In this document: piece after piece, positions 27,646 through 37,740 of the stretch
Numbering within the stretch: the first letter of the stretch is position 1
Layout of the letters: the number at the start of each line of letters is the position of its first letter
Assembly (NCBI GenBank): GCA_963782415.1
Contig: CAWAJT010000004.1
Coordinates: 310,001-374,000 of the forward strand
Direction of reading: 5' to 3'
Source: Bog-473 sp963782415
Lineage (GTDB): Bacteria > Actinomycetota > Acidimicrobiia > Acidimicrobiales > RAAP-2
Length of the DNA: 64,000 nucleotides
Program-made: the position numbers and the translations under genes
The notes under the pieces: generated by a model
Databases searched by the model: none
Told to the model about the DNA's origin: nothing
What the model saw: the letters and a program-made list of their open reading frames with translations, nothing else

Positions 27646-27855
27646 GTTGCGTCCTCTCCGTCACTCCCTTCTGCCATGCCCAAAGGCAGTGGTTTTCAAC
27701 CTGGGCGTCATCTGGGACCGTTCGACACCTGTGCACGACTCGTGATGACGAATCCCAACCGCGGGTCCACTGAGGGTTGATGTGACCAGAAAGGGGGTAC
27801 TACTCCTGTGTCGCCGGTCCGAGTGCGGCAGCGAATCCGACAGGGATGGTTAGAA

Positions 27856-28155
27856 ATGTCGCAGGTCGAACCCCAGAATCAGGATGCCACGGCGACACGC
27901 GTCTCTCGAACTCGCGTCAGCGCAAGTTGGACCGCTGTGGTGGTTGCCGCCTTTGTCCTCGTGCTCTTGATCATCTTTATTGCGCAAAACACGCAGCACT
28001 CTTCGGTGAACTTCCTGTGGCTTCACAGTTCAGCTCCCACAGCCGTCGTGATGCTCATTGCGGCAGCTGCGGGAGCGCTCGTGGTTATCGCGGTTGCCGC
28101 CGCACGCATCCTCCAACTGCGGCGGACCGCCCGTCATCCGGGTGGAGAACAGTGA
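27856..28155 (+). CDS. LapA/DUF1049-family membrane protein
   Basis: 99 residues with a polar N-terminus, then two helices (VVVAAFVLVLLIIFIAQNT and AVVMLIAAAAGALVVIAVAAA) separated by HSSVNFLWLH. The FIAQNT-x-x-SSVNF-W pattern is the hallmark of the LapA/DUF1049 family. The start at ATG 27856 is preferred to an upstream GTG. It overlaps the next gene by 4 bp (GTGA). Confidence 0.8.
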   Translation: MSQVEPQNQDATATRVSRTRVSASWTAVVVAAFVLVLLIIFIAQNTQHSSVNFLWLHSSAPTAVVMLIAAAAGALVVIAVAAARILQLRRTARHPGGEQ

Positions 28156-28463
28156 GTCAGGCGGTCTCCAAGACATACGGATGGAAGGCGGTCGCCCTGG
28201 GGTCGGGAGCTGTCGCCGGCCTCATGGCGCAGAAGCTCCTCGAAGCAGGCTGGCGAGCGGTGCGCGGCAGCATGGACCCCCCTGTGCCGGCAGACCGACG
28301 TTCCTCGTGGGCGGATGCGCTGAGCTGGGCAATCGCAACAGGAGTCGGCGCCGGGGTGGCCAGGCTTCTCGCCATACGCACGGCCGCCCGGATGTGGGAG
28401 GCGGCGACGCATGAGCTGCCCCCGGAGCCTGCGCTCGAGGCTCAGGTCGGGCGAAGCGCGTAA
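28152..28463 (+). CDS. DUF4235 membrane protein
   Basis: 103 residues starting at GTG 28152, which overlaps the LapA-like stop. YGWKAVALGSGAVAGLMAQKLLEAGWRAV followed by SWADALSWAIATGVGAGVARLLAIRTAA is the actinobacterial DUF4235 layout: two hydrophobic segments with a basic end. It is co-translated with the LapA-like protein. Function unknown. Confidence 0.75.
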   Translation: MSQAVSKTYGWKAVALGSGAVAGLMAQKLLEAGWRAVRGSMDPPVPADRRSSWADALSWAIATGVGAGVARLLAIRTAARMWEAATHELPPEPALEAQVGRSA

Positions 28464-28546
28464 ACCCGTCAGCAAGAAGACGTACTGAGAGAACCGTTCG
28501 CCTCCGACCCAGCGCTGAACCCATGAACCACCGCCGTCCGTCGGTG

Positions 28547-29338
28547 TCAGTCTGCCGTCGAGGGACGCGGCACTCGGGCAACCAATTCGCCGGCACGCTC
28601 GAGTCCGGCAGAGATGTGAGGCGCAGCTGCTTCAATCGCATCTTCCGCAGCTTCAACGACGCCGTGATTGGCCTGCCGGATGGCTGGAGCAGCGAGTCCC
28701 ACCCCAGCTTTGGCAGCGTGGGTCGTGATCTGCCCAGCTTGTCGCGCCGCACCGATTGCCGGTGGAGTGGCGCGGCGTACTGCCCGTCGTGCCTCTCGCT
28801 TGGCGCGGCGTCCGGCAGTGCGGCCAGCATCGACCGTTCTCGCCGCAGTGCTCGACGCGTGGTCGTCGGCATGTGCCCGCACCTCCGCCAGGGTGTTGGT
28901 GACCTCGTGGACGCGTCGACGAGTTCTCCATCCAACGGATGGGGCACCGTCGGTGTCGACAGCACAAAGGATCAATCCTCCCAAGAGGCCGAGGTTCTTG
29001 AGGAGCTGCATCCTCTGCTGCGCCCGTTTGTCGGCATCAGGCTCCTCCCAGAACCGATGTCCCGTGTACGTCGTCGGGGCGATGGAGGCAATCAGGGCGA
29101 GCGAGGCCAAGCGGGGAAATTTTCCGATGGCGAGCAGAACACCCCCTCCGACCTGGACTATCCCGTTCGCTCGCACCAAAGGGATGGCCTCTGCGCCAAG
29201 GGATGGCTCGTCGGCTGCTGGCGGGTCTGCAGAGCCGGGAGCCTGGTCGGAGGGAAGTGGATTGCGAATGGCCTCCAGACCTTCGGCAATGAAGACGGCA
29301 GCCAAGAGCGGGCGGGCAACGCGCCGAGAAATACTCAT
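28547..29338 (-). CDS. DoxX-family membrane protein with basic tail
   Basis: The first about 140 residues match DoxX: RPLLAAVFIAEGLEAIRNP, LVRANGIVQVGGGVLLAIGKFPRLASLALIAS, TTYTGHRFWEE and a closing LLKNLGLLGGLIL. The C-terminal about 120 residues are rich in Arg, Ala and Glu and likely helical, which is longer than a usual DoxX protein. DoxX proteins associate with redox/thiol stress. It is transcribed alone, about 90 bp upstream of the end of the trehalose operon, and is not clearly part of it. Confidence 0.75.
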   Translation of the reverse strand: MSISRRVARPLLAAVFIAEGLEAIRNPLPSDQAPGSADPPAADEPSLGAEAIPLVRANGIVQVGGGVLLAIGKFPRLASLALIASIAPTTYTGHRFWEEPDADKRAQQRMQLLKNLGLLGGLILCAVDTDGAPSVGWRTRRRVHEVTNTLAEVRAHADDHASSTAARTVDAGRTAGRRAKREARRAVRRATPPAIGAARQAGQITTHAAKAGVGLAAPAIRQANHGVVEAAEDAIEAAAPHISAGLERAGELVARVPRPSTAD

Positions 29339-29427
29339 GCAATCCCTCTACCCGTTCTGCCGAGAATCTAGCCACGCGCCGAATATGTGCGGAGGTGCTC
29401 GCGGTGGCGGCGCCTCGCATTGCCGAT

Positions 29428-31938
29428 CTACTCCCGTGAGGGAGGATTCGTATCGTCCCGGCCAGGCCGCACGAGGACCGCGACCGGAAGGATCCTGAAC
29501 GCCTGGCCAACGTCCAAGGCACCGTTGGAGGATCCGATCTCGTGCCCTGTCAACACATCCGCGAACGTTCCGCTGGCCCATGGGGGGACGGAGACGGTCT
29601 CGGACTCCCACACCCTCTTCCCGGTGGCAAAGCGTCCGGGACCGCCGCAGCTGTAGGTCAGGCGAGGGACGAGGCAGAGCGCGACATTCGGACCGCGTCG
29701 GCGCGCAAAAGCTATGACGTGGTCTGTGCTCGTGGCGAGCGGGTGATACGTACCTTGCCCGAAGAGCGGACGCGAATTCCGCCGCATCTGCAGGAGAGCT
29801 CTGGTCGTGTAGAGCTTGATGCGACCATCGCCCCAATGAGACAGAAGATCCTTCGCCGCAGCGCCGGACACCGGTGGTAGCAGCGACAGCTTCTTGGCGT
29901 GGTTGTCAAAATCGACCACCTGACGGTTGTCAGGGTCGGTCAGCGTCGGCGTGAACACCTCCGAGCCTTGGTAGAAGTCAGGGGTCCCAGGTGCACAGAC
30001 CTTGAGCGCGAGAAGAGCGAGAGCGTTTGTCACTGAAGCCGGTCCGATCCGGCGCAGGAAGCTGGTGAGCTCGTGGCGGAAACGCTCGTCCCGATTGATC
30101 CGGACGACGAAGGCGCGGACGGTGCGCTCGTAGTCCAGATCGGGATCACTCCAGGAACTGCGCCGTTTCCCTTCCCGCACAGCCTTGATCATGTAGTCCT
30201 GGAGCCGACGCACCGATTGCGGCACGAGCCGGTCGGCCCCCGCCGGCCAAAGGGCGAGCGCCGACTGGTAGGCGACCAGTTCCTCGGCCGCAGCAGGCAA
30301 TGGACCGTCGATCGACAGAAATCTGCGATGCCAGCGCTCAACCAGTGCGCCCCAGGCGTCGCTGGTCTCTGAAAGGACCGCCAGCCGACAGCGGACGTCC
30401 TCGCTTCGCTTGGAGTCATGCGTCGACGTGGCGTTGAGCCCGGTCCTCCGGCGGCAGTGTCGATGGAACGCTGCCGCGTCGACGCTGGGGCGATCGGGAT
30501 CGCTGCCGACGTCTGCCTGTGCCAACAGGCCGGGGTAGCGGTAGACGGCAGTGTCCTCGACCCCCTTCGCCATGACCGCGCCACTCAGCTGTTGCCAGCG
30601 GCCGGCAACGGCGAGCCAGGGGCTCCCCGGTGAGGTCCGCTTCAGAAACGCCTCAACGATGAGGTGCGTGGCGCGCTCGACTTCGACTCGGACTCCAATT
30701 GCGGCTTCGACGTCGGCCGTCCGAACGGACGCGGCGCGGACCAGGCGAGCTCGGTCACTCGGGGAGGGCCGATCGCCATCCAGATACGTGCGGTAGACGT
30801 CGAGTCCGACCGTCAGGTTGCCCCACGCTCGCCGCAGGTCCAGCTCGGACACGTCGTGACCCGGCTCGTCGACGTCGAGTGCCTCCCGGGTCAGATGGGC
30901 CAGGCGATCCCGGTCCGCCGGGAATGAGCGTTCCAGTGTCTCCCGCTTTGCCTCCGTGGCCAACTCCGCGAGGTGCGCTGCCTCGCCGGTCATCGCCGAT
31001 CCAAACTGTGCCAAACGCCGGCACCCCTCTCCGTCGAGGAAGAGACCCAGGGCGTGGTCCATGAATTCGTACCCTGTGGTTCCCGCCACCGGCCAGCGCC
31101 GTTCGAGCGCCTCGTTCTGACCGAGCACCTTCTCCACCAGGACGGTGGCATCGGGCCTCCCCTCGTCGATGAGCGCTCCGCAGAGCCGGTCGAGGTAGCG
31201 GGTCGGGTCCCACAGGCCGTCGACATGGTCGACGCGTACGCCGGCGACGCGCGGGTCGCGGCACAGTGCCAGGGTCAGGCCATGCGTCTGCCTGAAGACG
31301 TCCGCGTCCTCCACCCGCACGCCCACGAGTCCGCCGATGTCGAAGAACCGCCGGTAGTTACCCTCGGCGTTGCCGGTTCGCCAATAGGCCGGTCGATAGT
31401 GTTGGCGCGCCACGACGGTCGCGAGTGCTCCGCTCTCCGTCCCTTCGGCGATTGGGAAGTGCTGACCGTCGAGTTCGAGAAGTCCGTCAGATGTGATGCT
31501 CCCCGTCTCGACGACGTCGGCGAGTGGACGCCCGAGCGTCGGTACGAGCACCTTTCCGCCATGCTGGCTCCAATCGATATCGAAGAAGGAGGCGTACGGA
31601 GACGACGGACCCGAGCGCAGGACGTCCCACCACCGGGCGTTGGCCGGGTGGGCCGCCATGTGGTTGGGAACGATGTCGAGAAGGACGCGCATCCCATGGG
31701 CGTCGAGGTCATGGAGGAGCGAGTGGAATTCCCGTTCAGATCCGATCTCGGGGTCCAGTCGCTGGGGATCGACGACGTCGTAGCCGTGCGAGCTTCCCGG
31801 CACGGCGGCCAGGATGGGCGAGAGGTACAGGGTCTCGACCCCGAGCGCGGCCAGGTAGGGCACCAGCCGCCGCGCCCCGGCCAGACCCACCTGATGCAGC
31901 TGCAGGCGATACGTGGAGCCGAGTGGGTCAGCGCTCAT
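29428..31938 (-). CDS. treY: Malto-oligosyltrehalose synthase
   Basis: 836 residues, full length for TreY, which turns the reducing-end maltose unit of maltodextrin into a trehalose unit. GH13 motifs: STYRLQL start, LDIVPNHMA, GVRVDHVDGLWDP with the nucleophile Asp, VLVEKVLG with the acid Glu, and STHDSKRSEDVR with the third carboxylate. TreY-specific PGTPDFYQGSE follows. Its ATG overlaps the glgX stop by 4 bp. It is the last gene of the eight-gene glucan/trehalose operon and works with TreZ. Confidence 0.95.
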   Translation of the reverse strand: MSADPLGSTYRLQLHQVGLAGARRLVPYLAALGVETLYLSPILAAVPGSSHGYDVVDPQRLDPEIGSEREFHSLLHDLDAHGMRVLLDIVPNHMAAHPANARWWDVLRSGPSSPYASFFDIDWSQHGGKVLVPTLGRPLADVVETGSITSDGLLELDGQHFPIAEGTESGALATVVARQHYRPAYWRTGNAEGNYRRFFDIGGLVGVRVEDADVFRQTHGLTLALCRDPRVAGVRVDHVDGLWDPTRYLDRLCGALIDEGRPDATVLVEKVLGQNEALERRWPVAGTTGYEFMDHALGLFLDGEGCRRLAQFGSAMTGEAAHLAELATEAKRETLERSFPADRDRLAHLTREALDVDEPGHDVSELDLRRAWGNLTVGLDVYRTYLDGDRPSPSDRARLVRAASVRTADVEAAIGVRVEVERATHLIVEAFLKRTSPGSPWLAVAGRWQQLSGAVMAKGVEDTAVYRYPGLLAQADVGSDPDRPSVDAAAFHRHCRRRTGLNATSTHDSKRSEDVRCRLAVLSETSDAWGALVERWHRRFLSIDGPLPAAAEELVAYQSALALWPAGADRLVPQSVRRLQDYMIKAVREGKRRSSWSDPDLDYERTVRAFVVRINRDERFRHELTSFLRRIGPASVTNALALLALKVCAPGTPDFYQGSEVFTPTLTDPDNRQVVDFDNHAKKLSLLPPVSGAAAKDLLSHWGDGRIKLYTTRALLQMRRNSRPLFGQGTYHPLATSTDHVIAFARRRGPNVALCLVPRLTYSCGGPGRFATGKRVWESETVSVPPWASGTFADVLTGHEIGSSNGALDVGQAFRILPVAVLVRPGRDDTNPPSRE

Positions 31939-34058
31939 CCAAAATCGCGCTCGCCGTGGCGCAGCAGCAGCGTGGAGTGCGCGGTGAGTGAGACGGCGTC
32001 GTTCCGCACGGGGCGCGACCGGGGTCCCGGTTGCGCGGTGTTGAGGACCTCGACCCAGTTGCCCGCCAGCTCCATCTTGGGCAAGGTGTAGGACCGCGAC
32101 CGGATGCCGGCGTTGAGAAGGATCAACAACGAGTCGCCTGCATAGGAGCGTCCTCGCACGTCGACCTCGTCGGTCGCCCGGCCGAGCAGGAGCATGCCGA
32201 TGCTGTGCAGGTCGGGAGCGGCCCAGTCCTGTTCGGCCATCTCGAGCCCGTCAGAGCGGATCCACGTCACGTCTTTGGACTCCATGCCCGACTGGGGTTC
32301 TCCCGTGAAGAAGGCGCGTCGTCGGAGGATGGGATTGCCCTGCATGACGGCGATCACCTCACGGACGAAGTTGCACAGGTCGATTCCGGTCTCACCGACG
32401 TCCCAGTCGAACCAACTGACCGGATTGTCCTGGCAGTAGGCGTTGTTGTTACCGCGCTGGGTCCGTCCGATTTCGTCGCCGCCAAGCAGCATCGGCACGC
32501 CCTGTGACAAGAACAGCGTGGCCAGGAAATTCCGCTTCATGCGGTCCCGCGAGCGCTGGATACGTACCGAGTCGGTCTCACCCTCCATCCCCCAGTTCCG
32601 GCTGTAGTTCTCGTTGGTGCCGTCCCGGTTGTCCTCGCCGTTCTCCTGGTTGCGCTTGTGCTCGTAGGTCACGAGGTCGGTCAATGTAAATCCGTCGTGA
32701 CACGTCACGAAGTTCACGCTGGCGTAGGTGCGACGGCCGCTCGGCGCATAAATGTCACTCGACCCCGTCAGTCGAGATGCCAATTCCGGGACCACTCCAG
32801 GGTCGCCGCGCCAGAAGCGGCGGACGCAATCGCGAAAGGCGCCGTTCCATTCCGACCAGCCGGGAGGGAACTGGCCGAGGCGGTAGCCCTCAGGGCTGGC
32901 GTCCCAGGGCTCGGCGATGAGCTTGACCGTCGAGAGCACCGGATCCTGCCGGATGATATCGAAGAATGCACTCTCCCGTCCGTCGCCATCGCCTCTCGCC
33001 AGCGCTGAAGCCAGGTCGAAGCGGAATCCGTCGACGTGCATATCGGTCACCCAGTAGCGCAAGCTGTCAGTGACGAGACCCAGCGCGCGCGGATGGAGCA
33101 CGTTCAAGCTGTTGCCCGTTCCGGTGTAGTCGACGTAGTACCGAGGATCCTCGGGCGAAAGGCGGTAGTACACGTCATTGTCGACGCCCTTCAAGGAGAG
33201 GGTCGGGCCAAGTTGATTGCCTTCACCGGTGTGGTTGTACACCACATCGAGGATCACCTCGATCCCGGCGCGGTGCAGCGTGCGCACCATCGACTTGAAC
33301 TCGCTGACTTGCTCACCCAAAGACCCGGTCGCGTAGCCGACATGTGGAGCGAAGAAGGCGATGGAGTTGTACCCCCAGTAGTTGGTCAGGTCTCGATTCA
33401 CGAGATTGCGGTCTGCCACGAAGTGGTGGACAGGCATCAACTCGACGGCCGTGACGCCGAGGCTGACGAGGTGGTCGACGATGGGATCCGAGGCAAGCCC
33501 GAGGAAGGTACCGCGCTGATGTGGTGGCACACCCGGGTGCTGCATCGTCATGCCCCGCACATGCGTCTCGTAAATGACCGTGCGGTTCCAGGGCGTGCGT
33601 GGGTGACGGTCGTCCAACCAGGTGAATGACGGGTCCACCACGACCGACTTGGGCAGGGCGGCAGCCGAGTCGCGATCGTCGCGTGACAGGTCGGCGCGCT
33701 CGTCGCCGACCGTGTAGCCGAACAGATCGTCATTCCAGTCGATCGGCCCGCTGACGGCCTTGGCGTAGGGATCGATGAGGAGTTTGGCGGCGTTGAAGCG
33801 GTGACCGCGCTCGGGCTCGTAGGGGCCGTCGACCTTGTAGCCGTAGAGCGTCCCGGGTCGAACATCGGGCAGGTAGACGTGCCAGACCTGGTCCGTCGTC
33901 TCGTTCAGTGAGATCACGGTCGACGGCGTGCCGGAGTGCGCGTCTTCGAACAGGAGCAAGCGGACCGCCTGGGCGTGCTCGGAGAACAGCGCGAAGTTCA
34001 CGCCTTCTCCATCCCAGGTCGCGCCGAGCGGGTATGGCGAGCCTGGCCAAATCCTCAT
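31935..34058 (-). CDS. glgX: Glycogen debranching enzyme
   Basis: 707 residues of the GlgX/TreX isoamylase type, which removes alpha-1,6 branches. The N-terminal CBM48-like domain starts PGSPYPLGATWDGEGVNFALFSEHA; the catalytic barrel has DVVYNHTGEGN, GFRFDLASAL, KLIAEPWD and FVTCHDGFTL. ATG 34058 is chosen because it makes an ATGA overlap with treZ, the rule in this operon; an upstream start at 34109 is possible. Debranched chains feed TreY/TreZ. Confidence 0.93.
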   Translation of the reverse strand: MRIWPGSPYPLGATWDGEGVNFALFSEHAQAVRLLLFEDAHSGTPSTVISLNETTDQVWHVYLPDVRPGTLYGYKVDGPYEPERGHRFNAAKLLIDPYAKAVSGPIDWNDDLFGYTVGDERADLSRDDRDSAAALPKSVVVDPSFTWLDDRHPRTPWNRTVIYETHVRGMTMQHPGVPPHQRGTFLGLASDPIVDHLVSLGVTAVELMPVHHFVADRNLVNRDLTNYWGYNSIAFFAPHVGYATGSLGEQVSEFKSMVRTLHRAGIEVILDVVYNHTGEGNQLGPTLSLKGVDNDVYYRLSPEDPRYYVDYTGTGNSLNVLHPRALGLVTDSLRYWVTDMHVDGFRFDLASALARGDGDGRESAFFDIIRQDPVLSTVKLIAEPWDASPEGYRLGQFPPGWSEWNGAFRDCVRRFWRGDPGVVPELASRLTGSSDIYAPSGRRTYASVNFVTCHDGFTLTDLVTYEHKRNQENGEDNRDGTNENYSRNWGMEGETDSVRIQRSRDRMKRNFLATLFLSQGVPMLLGGDEIGRTQRGNNNAYCQDNPVSWFDWDVGETGIDLCNFVREVIAVMQGNPILRRRAFFTGEPQSGMESKDVTWIRSDGLEMAEQDWAAPDLHSIGMLLLGRATDEVDVRGRSYAGDSLLILLNAGIRSRSYTLPKMELAGNWVEVLNTAQPGPRSRPVRNDAVSLTAHSTLLLRHGERDFG

Positions 34059-35851
34059 TCGGGCGTTTCCGTGTTCATGTGCAACCGTCGAAAGACGCGG
34101 AAGCCCCAACGGTCGAGCTTCACCGTGCCGCTGGCAGGCTCAGAGATCTCAGTGGTCAGCAATTCGGTCCAGCCGTCGCCTTCCGGAAGGTTGCCTTCGG
34201 CCGGCGTGGTGGACAGGTTGGAGAACATGGCCACATCGACGCCATCATGGTCGAGCAGGAGTGTGACGACCGGGCCGTCCGCGTACGCCCGGACAGCCTC
34301 CCTGGTGCAGCGGCGGAAAGCCGGCTCCGCCGCCCGCAGCGACAGCAAGGATTGGCACAGCGCCCAGTGGCGAGCATGGAGACCCCCGAGGCGTCGCTGC
34401 CGCTGCAGGGTGGCTCGGACGAACGTCTCGGGATCGCCCGGATCGGCCGGGTCGCCGCACAGCGGAGGGTGTTCGGCCGCGCGCCCGCGTCGAACAGCTT
34501 CGAGAAGGTCAGGATCGGAATGATCGACGAAGTACGGAAAGGGCGCTGGTTCGGCGTACTCCTCTCCCATGAACAGGAGGGGGATGCCGGGCGACAACAG
34601 GACGAGGGCAACCCCCACCCGGAGCTGCTCCTCAGTGACCAGAGCACTGAGCCTCGCTCCGTCAGGCCTGTTCCCGACCTGATCGTGGTTCTGGTCGAAG
34701 ATCACGAGTTGGCCCGGCTGCACCGCGGTCGACGGGGCGCCGTGCCGCCTGCGCCGAAAGGCGGAGAACTGACCCTGATAGATGAAGCCCTGCGCCATGG
34801 CTCGGGCGACGTCCGAGGGGCCGGCGTAGTCGGCGTAGTACCCGGCGGCCTCCCCGGTGATGGCGGCATGCACCGCGTGATGGAAGTCATCGTTCCATTG
34901 GGCGCCGAGCCCGAAGCCACCCTGTTGGGCCGGCGTCACCACCCGCGGGTCGTTGTCCGCGCTCTCGGCGATCAACCAACTGGCCCGCCTCGAGTGTTCC
35001 GCAGAGTCTGCGACGGCATCGGACAGCTGCGCCAGGAAGGGTCGGGCGGACCGGTCGATCAACTCATGCACGGCATCGAGGCGGAGGCCGTCGATGTGGA
35101 ACGACTCGAACCACTGGAGTGCGTTCTGGACGAAATAGTCGCGGACAGGATCAGAGTCGGCCCCGTCCAGGTTGACCGCCGGTCCCCACGGGGTCCGGTA
35201 CCGCTCGGTGAGGTAGGGGCCGTAGGTAGGCAGTACGTTCCCCTCCGGTCCGAGATGGTTGTAGACGACGTCGAGGACGACAGCCAGGCCCCTGCGGTGG
35301 CATTCATCCACCAGGCGCTGCAGGCCCAGCGGGCCTCCGTAGCTTTCCTGCACTGCGAAGGGGAACACGCCGTCATAGCCCCAGTTCCGGGTGCCCGGGA
35401 ACTGGGCGACCGGCATGATCTCAATGGCGGTGACGCCGAGCTCCACCAAGCTGTCGAGTTCGGCCGCGGCGGACGCGAACGTCCCGCCGTCGGTGAAGGT
35501 GCCTACATGCAGCTCGTAGAGCACCATGTCGCGCCACGGCGGCGCCCGGTAATGCGTGTCGCTCCAGTGGAATGCTTCGAGGTCGACCACCTCCGAGGGG
35601 CCGTGGACGCCCTCGGGCTGCGAACGCGACGCGGGGTCGGCTCGTTCGCTGCCGCCGTCGAGGGAATAGCGGTAGCGCGTTCCCGCCCCGCAGGACACCA
35701 GCGCACCGTGGAAGCCGCGCCCCATTGCCTGCAGCCGCACCCGGGTGCCGGTGTCGGTCAGGTGGACCTCGACGGTGGTGGCGGCGGGCGCCCAGACCGT
35801 GAACCGGGTTCCGGCGGCGCCGACAGGGAGGGCGCCCACGTGGGGATTCAT
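34055..35851 (-). CDS. treZ: Malto-oligosyltrehalose trehalohydrolase
   Basis: 598 residues; TreZ releases trehalose from maltooligosyltrehalose. An N-terminal beta domain (VWAPAATTVEVHL) leads to the GH13 barrel: DVVYNHLGPEGN, GLRLDAVHELIDRS, LIAESADNDPRVV and FDQNHDQVGNR. FMGEEYAEPAPFPYFVDH is typical of TreZ. ATG 35851 overlaps the glgB stop (ATGA). Together with TreY and GlgX it completes the TreXYZ route inside this operon. Confidence 0.93.
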   Translation of the reverse strand: MNPHVGALPVGAAGTRFTVWAPAATTVEVHLTDTGTRVRLQAMGRGFHGALVSCGAGTRYRYSLDGGSERADPASRSQPEGVHGPSEVVDLEAFHWSDTHYRAPPWRDMVLYELHVGTFTDGGTFASAAAELDSLVELGVTAIEIMPVAQFPGTRNWGYDGVFPFAVQESYGGPLGLQRLVDECHRRGLAVVLDVVYNHLGPEGNVLPTYGPYLTERYRTPWGPAVNLDGADSDPVRDYFVQNALQWFESFHIDGLRLDAVHELIDRSARPFLAQLSDAVADSAEHSRRASWLIAESADNDPRVVTPAQQGGFGLGAQWNDDFHHAVHAAITGEAAGYYADYAGPSDVARAMAQGFIYQGQFSAFRRRRHGAPSTAVQPGQLVIFDQNHDQVGNRPDGARLSALVTEEQLRVGVALVLLSPGIPLLFMGEEYAEPAPFPYFVDHSDPDLLEAVRRGRAAEHPPLCGDPADPGDPETFVRATLQRQRRLGGLHARHWALCQSLLSLRAAEPAFRRCTREAVRAYADGPVVTLLLDHDGVDVAMFSNLSTTPAEGNLPEGDGWTELLTTEISEPASGTVKLDRWGFRVFRRLHMNTETPE

Positions 35852-37740
35852 TGCGGCCGGAGATACACGCACGCCAGGGGAGGCACGGTCAAAGTGAGTG
35901 TGTGGTCCATGCCGTGGTTCGGCAGGGGCCGGGAGCGCACGCCGCCGAGGTTCCCGACGCCACTCCCGCCGTACTCGCCTGCGTCGCTGTTGAGGATCTC
36001 GGCCCAGAACCCCTGCCGCGGCACGCCGGCGAGCACATTGTGCCGGACGACGGGCGTGACGTTGCAGACGACCAGGACCGGATCACCGAGTGCAGAGAAC
36101 CGGATGAAGCTCAAGAGCCCCGTCTCGGCGTCGTTCGGCTGGGTCCAGACGAAGCCGCGGGGGTCGACGTCCAGGTCGTGCAGTGCGGCGACCTCGCGGT
36201 GAAGGTGGTTGAGATCCGCAATCAAGGAGAGCACCCCGCTGTGGCTCGGTTCACGCATGAGCGGCCAGTCCACCTCGCCTTCGTGCTGCCATTCGTGCCA
36301 CTGCGCGATCTCTGCGCCCATGAAGAGCAGCTTCTTGCCGGGCTGCGCAAACTGATAGCAGTAGAGCAGCCTGAGGTTGGCGAACCGCTGCCAGTCGTCA
36401 CCGGGCATCTTGGTGAGGAGGGAGCCTTTGCCATGCACGACTTCGTCGTGGGAGAGCGGCAAGGTGAAGTTCTCGCTGAAGGCGTAGACGCTGCGGAAGG
36501 TCAGCTCGCCGTGGTGGAAGCGTCGGTGTACGGGTTGGCGCGAGAAGTACTCGAGCGTGTCGTGCATCCACCCCATGTCCCACTTGAGCCCGAATCCGAT
36601 GCCGCCCATGTCGACGGGTTTCGATACCCCCGGGAAGGCCGTCGATTCTTCGGCGAAGACCTGCACGTCGGGGTGGTCCTGGTAGATGCCCGTGTTGAGC
36701 TGGCGCAAGAAGGCGATCGCCTCGAGGTTCTCGCGGCCACCGTCGGGATTGGGCAGCCACTCGCCGGGTCGTCGGGAGTAGTCGAGGTAGAGCATCGATG
36801 CCACGGCGTCGACTCGGAGGCCGTCGACGTGGTACGCCGAGAGCCAGTGCTCCGCGGACGACGCCAGGAAGCTCCGTACCTCGTGGCGTCCGTAATTGAA
36901 GATCAGGCTCTTCCAGTCCGGGTGAAAGCCAAGACGAGGATCGGCATGTTCGAACAGGTGGGTGCCATCGAACTCCGCCAGCGCGAAGCTATCGGATGGG
37001 AAGTGCGAGGGGACCCAGTCGAAGATGACGCCGATGCCGGCCTGATGCAGCCGGTCGATGAGCGCCATCAGGTCCTGTGGGTCACCGTATCGGCGTGTCG
37101 GCGCGAAGAACCCGGTGGTCTGGTAGCCCCACGAGCCGTAGAACGGGTGCTCCATGAGGGGGAGAAATTCGACGTGGGTGAACCCGCATCGCTGGACGTG
37201 TTTGATGAGAGGGTCCGCCAGCGCGGCGTAGCTGAGCGAGCGTCCGTCCTCGCGACGCCAACTCCCCAGATGCACCTCGTAAATCGACATCGGGGCGTCG
37301 AGCGCCATCTGCGGTCCGCGCGACGCCATCCATGGCGCGTCACCCCACGAGTAGGAGAGATCCCACACGACCGATCCGGTGCGGGGCGGGATTTCCGTGC
37401 AACGGGCCAGCGGATCGGCCTTCTCGAGCACGTCCCCTTTCCGGGTCGTGATGGCGAACTTGTACACGTGTCCCGGCTCGGCGGAGCCGACCATGCCCTC
37501 CCAGATGCCTGACTCGCCACGCACCTCGAGCGGGTCGGCACCGCCGTCCCAGTTGTTGAAGTCGCCGATGACGTCGACGCGGACGGCATTGGGCGCCCAG
37601 ACGGCGAACCGGACCCCCCCGTCGGGAAGTGGATGTGCGCCCAGCTTGTTGGCCAGCTGGCGGTGGGTTCCTTCGTTGAACCAGTAGACGTCGTCGTCGG
37701 TCACGGCGTCGACGACGCTGGACGACCGTCGGGGTGTCAT
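35848..37740 (-). CDS. glgB: 1,4-alpha-glucan branching enzyme
   Basis: 630 residues with a CBM48 domain (VRFAVWAPNAVRVDVIGDFNNWDG) and a GH13 barrel: DWVPSHFPSD, GLRVDAVASMLYLDYSR, FAEESTAFPG and LPLSHDEVVHGK. These are specific for GlgB. It lacks the extra N1 domain of many actinobacterial GlgB proteins (about 730 residues), so it is a shorter form. Within the GlgE pathway it would branch the linear glucans. It overlaps malQ and treZ by 4 bp each. Confidence 0.93.
   Translation of the reverse strand: MTPRRSSSVVDAVTDDDVYWFNEGTHRQLANKLGAHPLPDGGVRFAVWAPNAVRVDVIGDFNNWDGGADPLEVRGESGIWEGMVGSAEPGHVYKFAITTRKGDVLEKADPLARCTEIPPRTGSVVWDLSYSWGDAPWMASRGPQMALDAPMSIYEVHLGSWRREDGRSLSYAALADPLIKHVQRCGFTHVEFLPLMEHPFYGSWGYQTTGFFAPTRRYGDPQDLMALIDRLHQAGIGVIFDWVPSHFPSDSFALAEFDGTHLFEHADPRLGFHPDWKSLIFNYGRHEVRSFLASSAEHWLSAYHVDGLRVDAVASMLYLDYSRRPGEWLPNPDGGRENLEAIAFLRQLNTGIYQDHPDVQVFAEESTAFPGVSKPVDMGGIGFGLKWDMGWMHDTLEYFSRQPVHRRFHHGELTFRSVYAFSENFTLPLSHDEVVHGKGSLLTKMPGDDWQRFANLRLLYCYQFAQPGKKLLFMGAEIAQWHEWQHEGEVDWPLMREPSHSGVLSLIADLNHLHREVAALHDLDVDPRGFVWTQPNDAETGLLSFIRFSALGDPVLVVCNVTPVVRHNVLAGVPRQGFWAEILNSDAGEYGGSGVGNLGGVRSRPLPNHGMDHTLTLTVPPLACVYLRPQ

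Noticed and set aside
33908..36202. Long plus-strand open frame of 764 codons opposite glgX and treZ
   Set aside because: It is antisense to two enzymes with complete catalytic motifs. Its sequence is Arg/Gly/Val-rich with no domain, as expected from the complement of high-GC codons.
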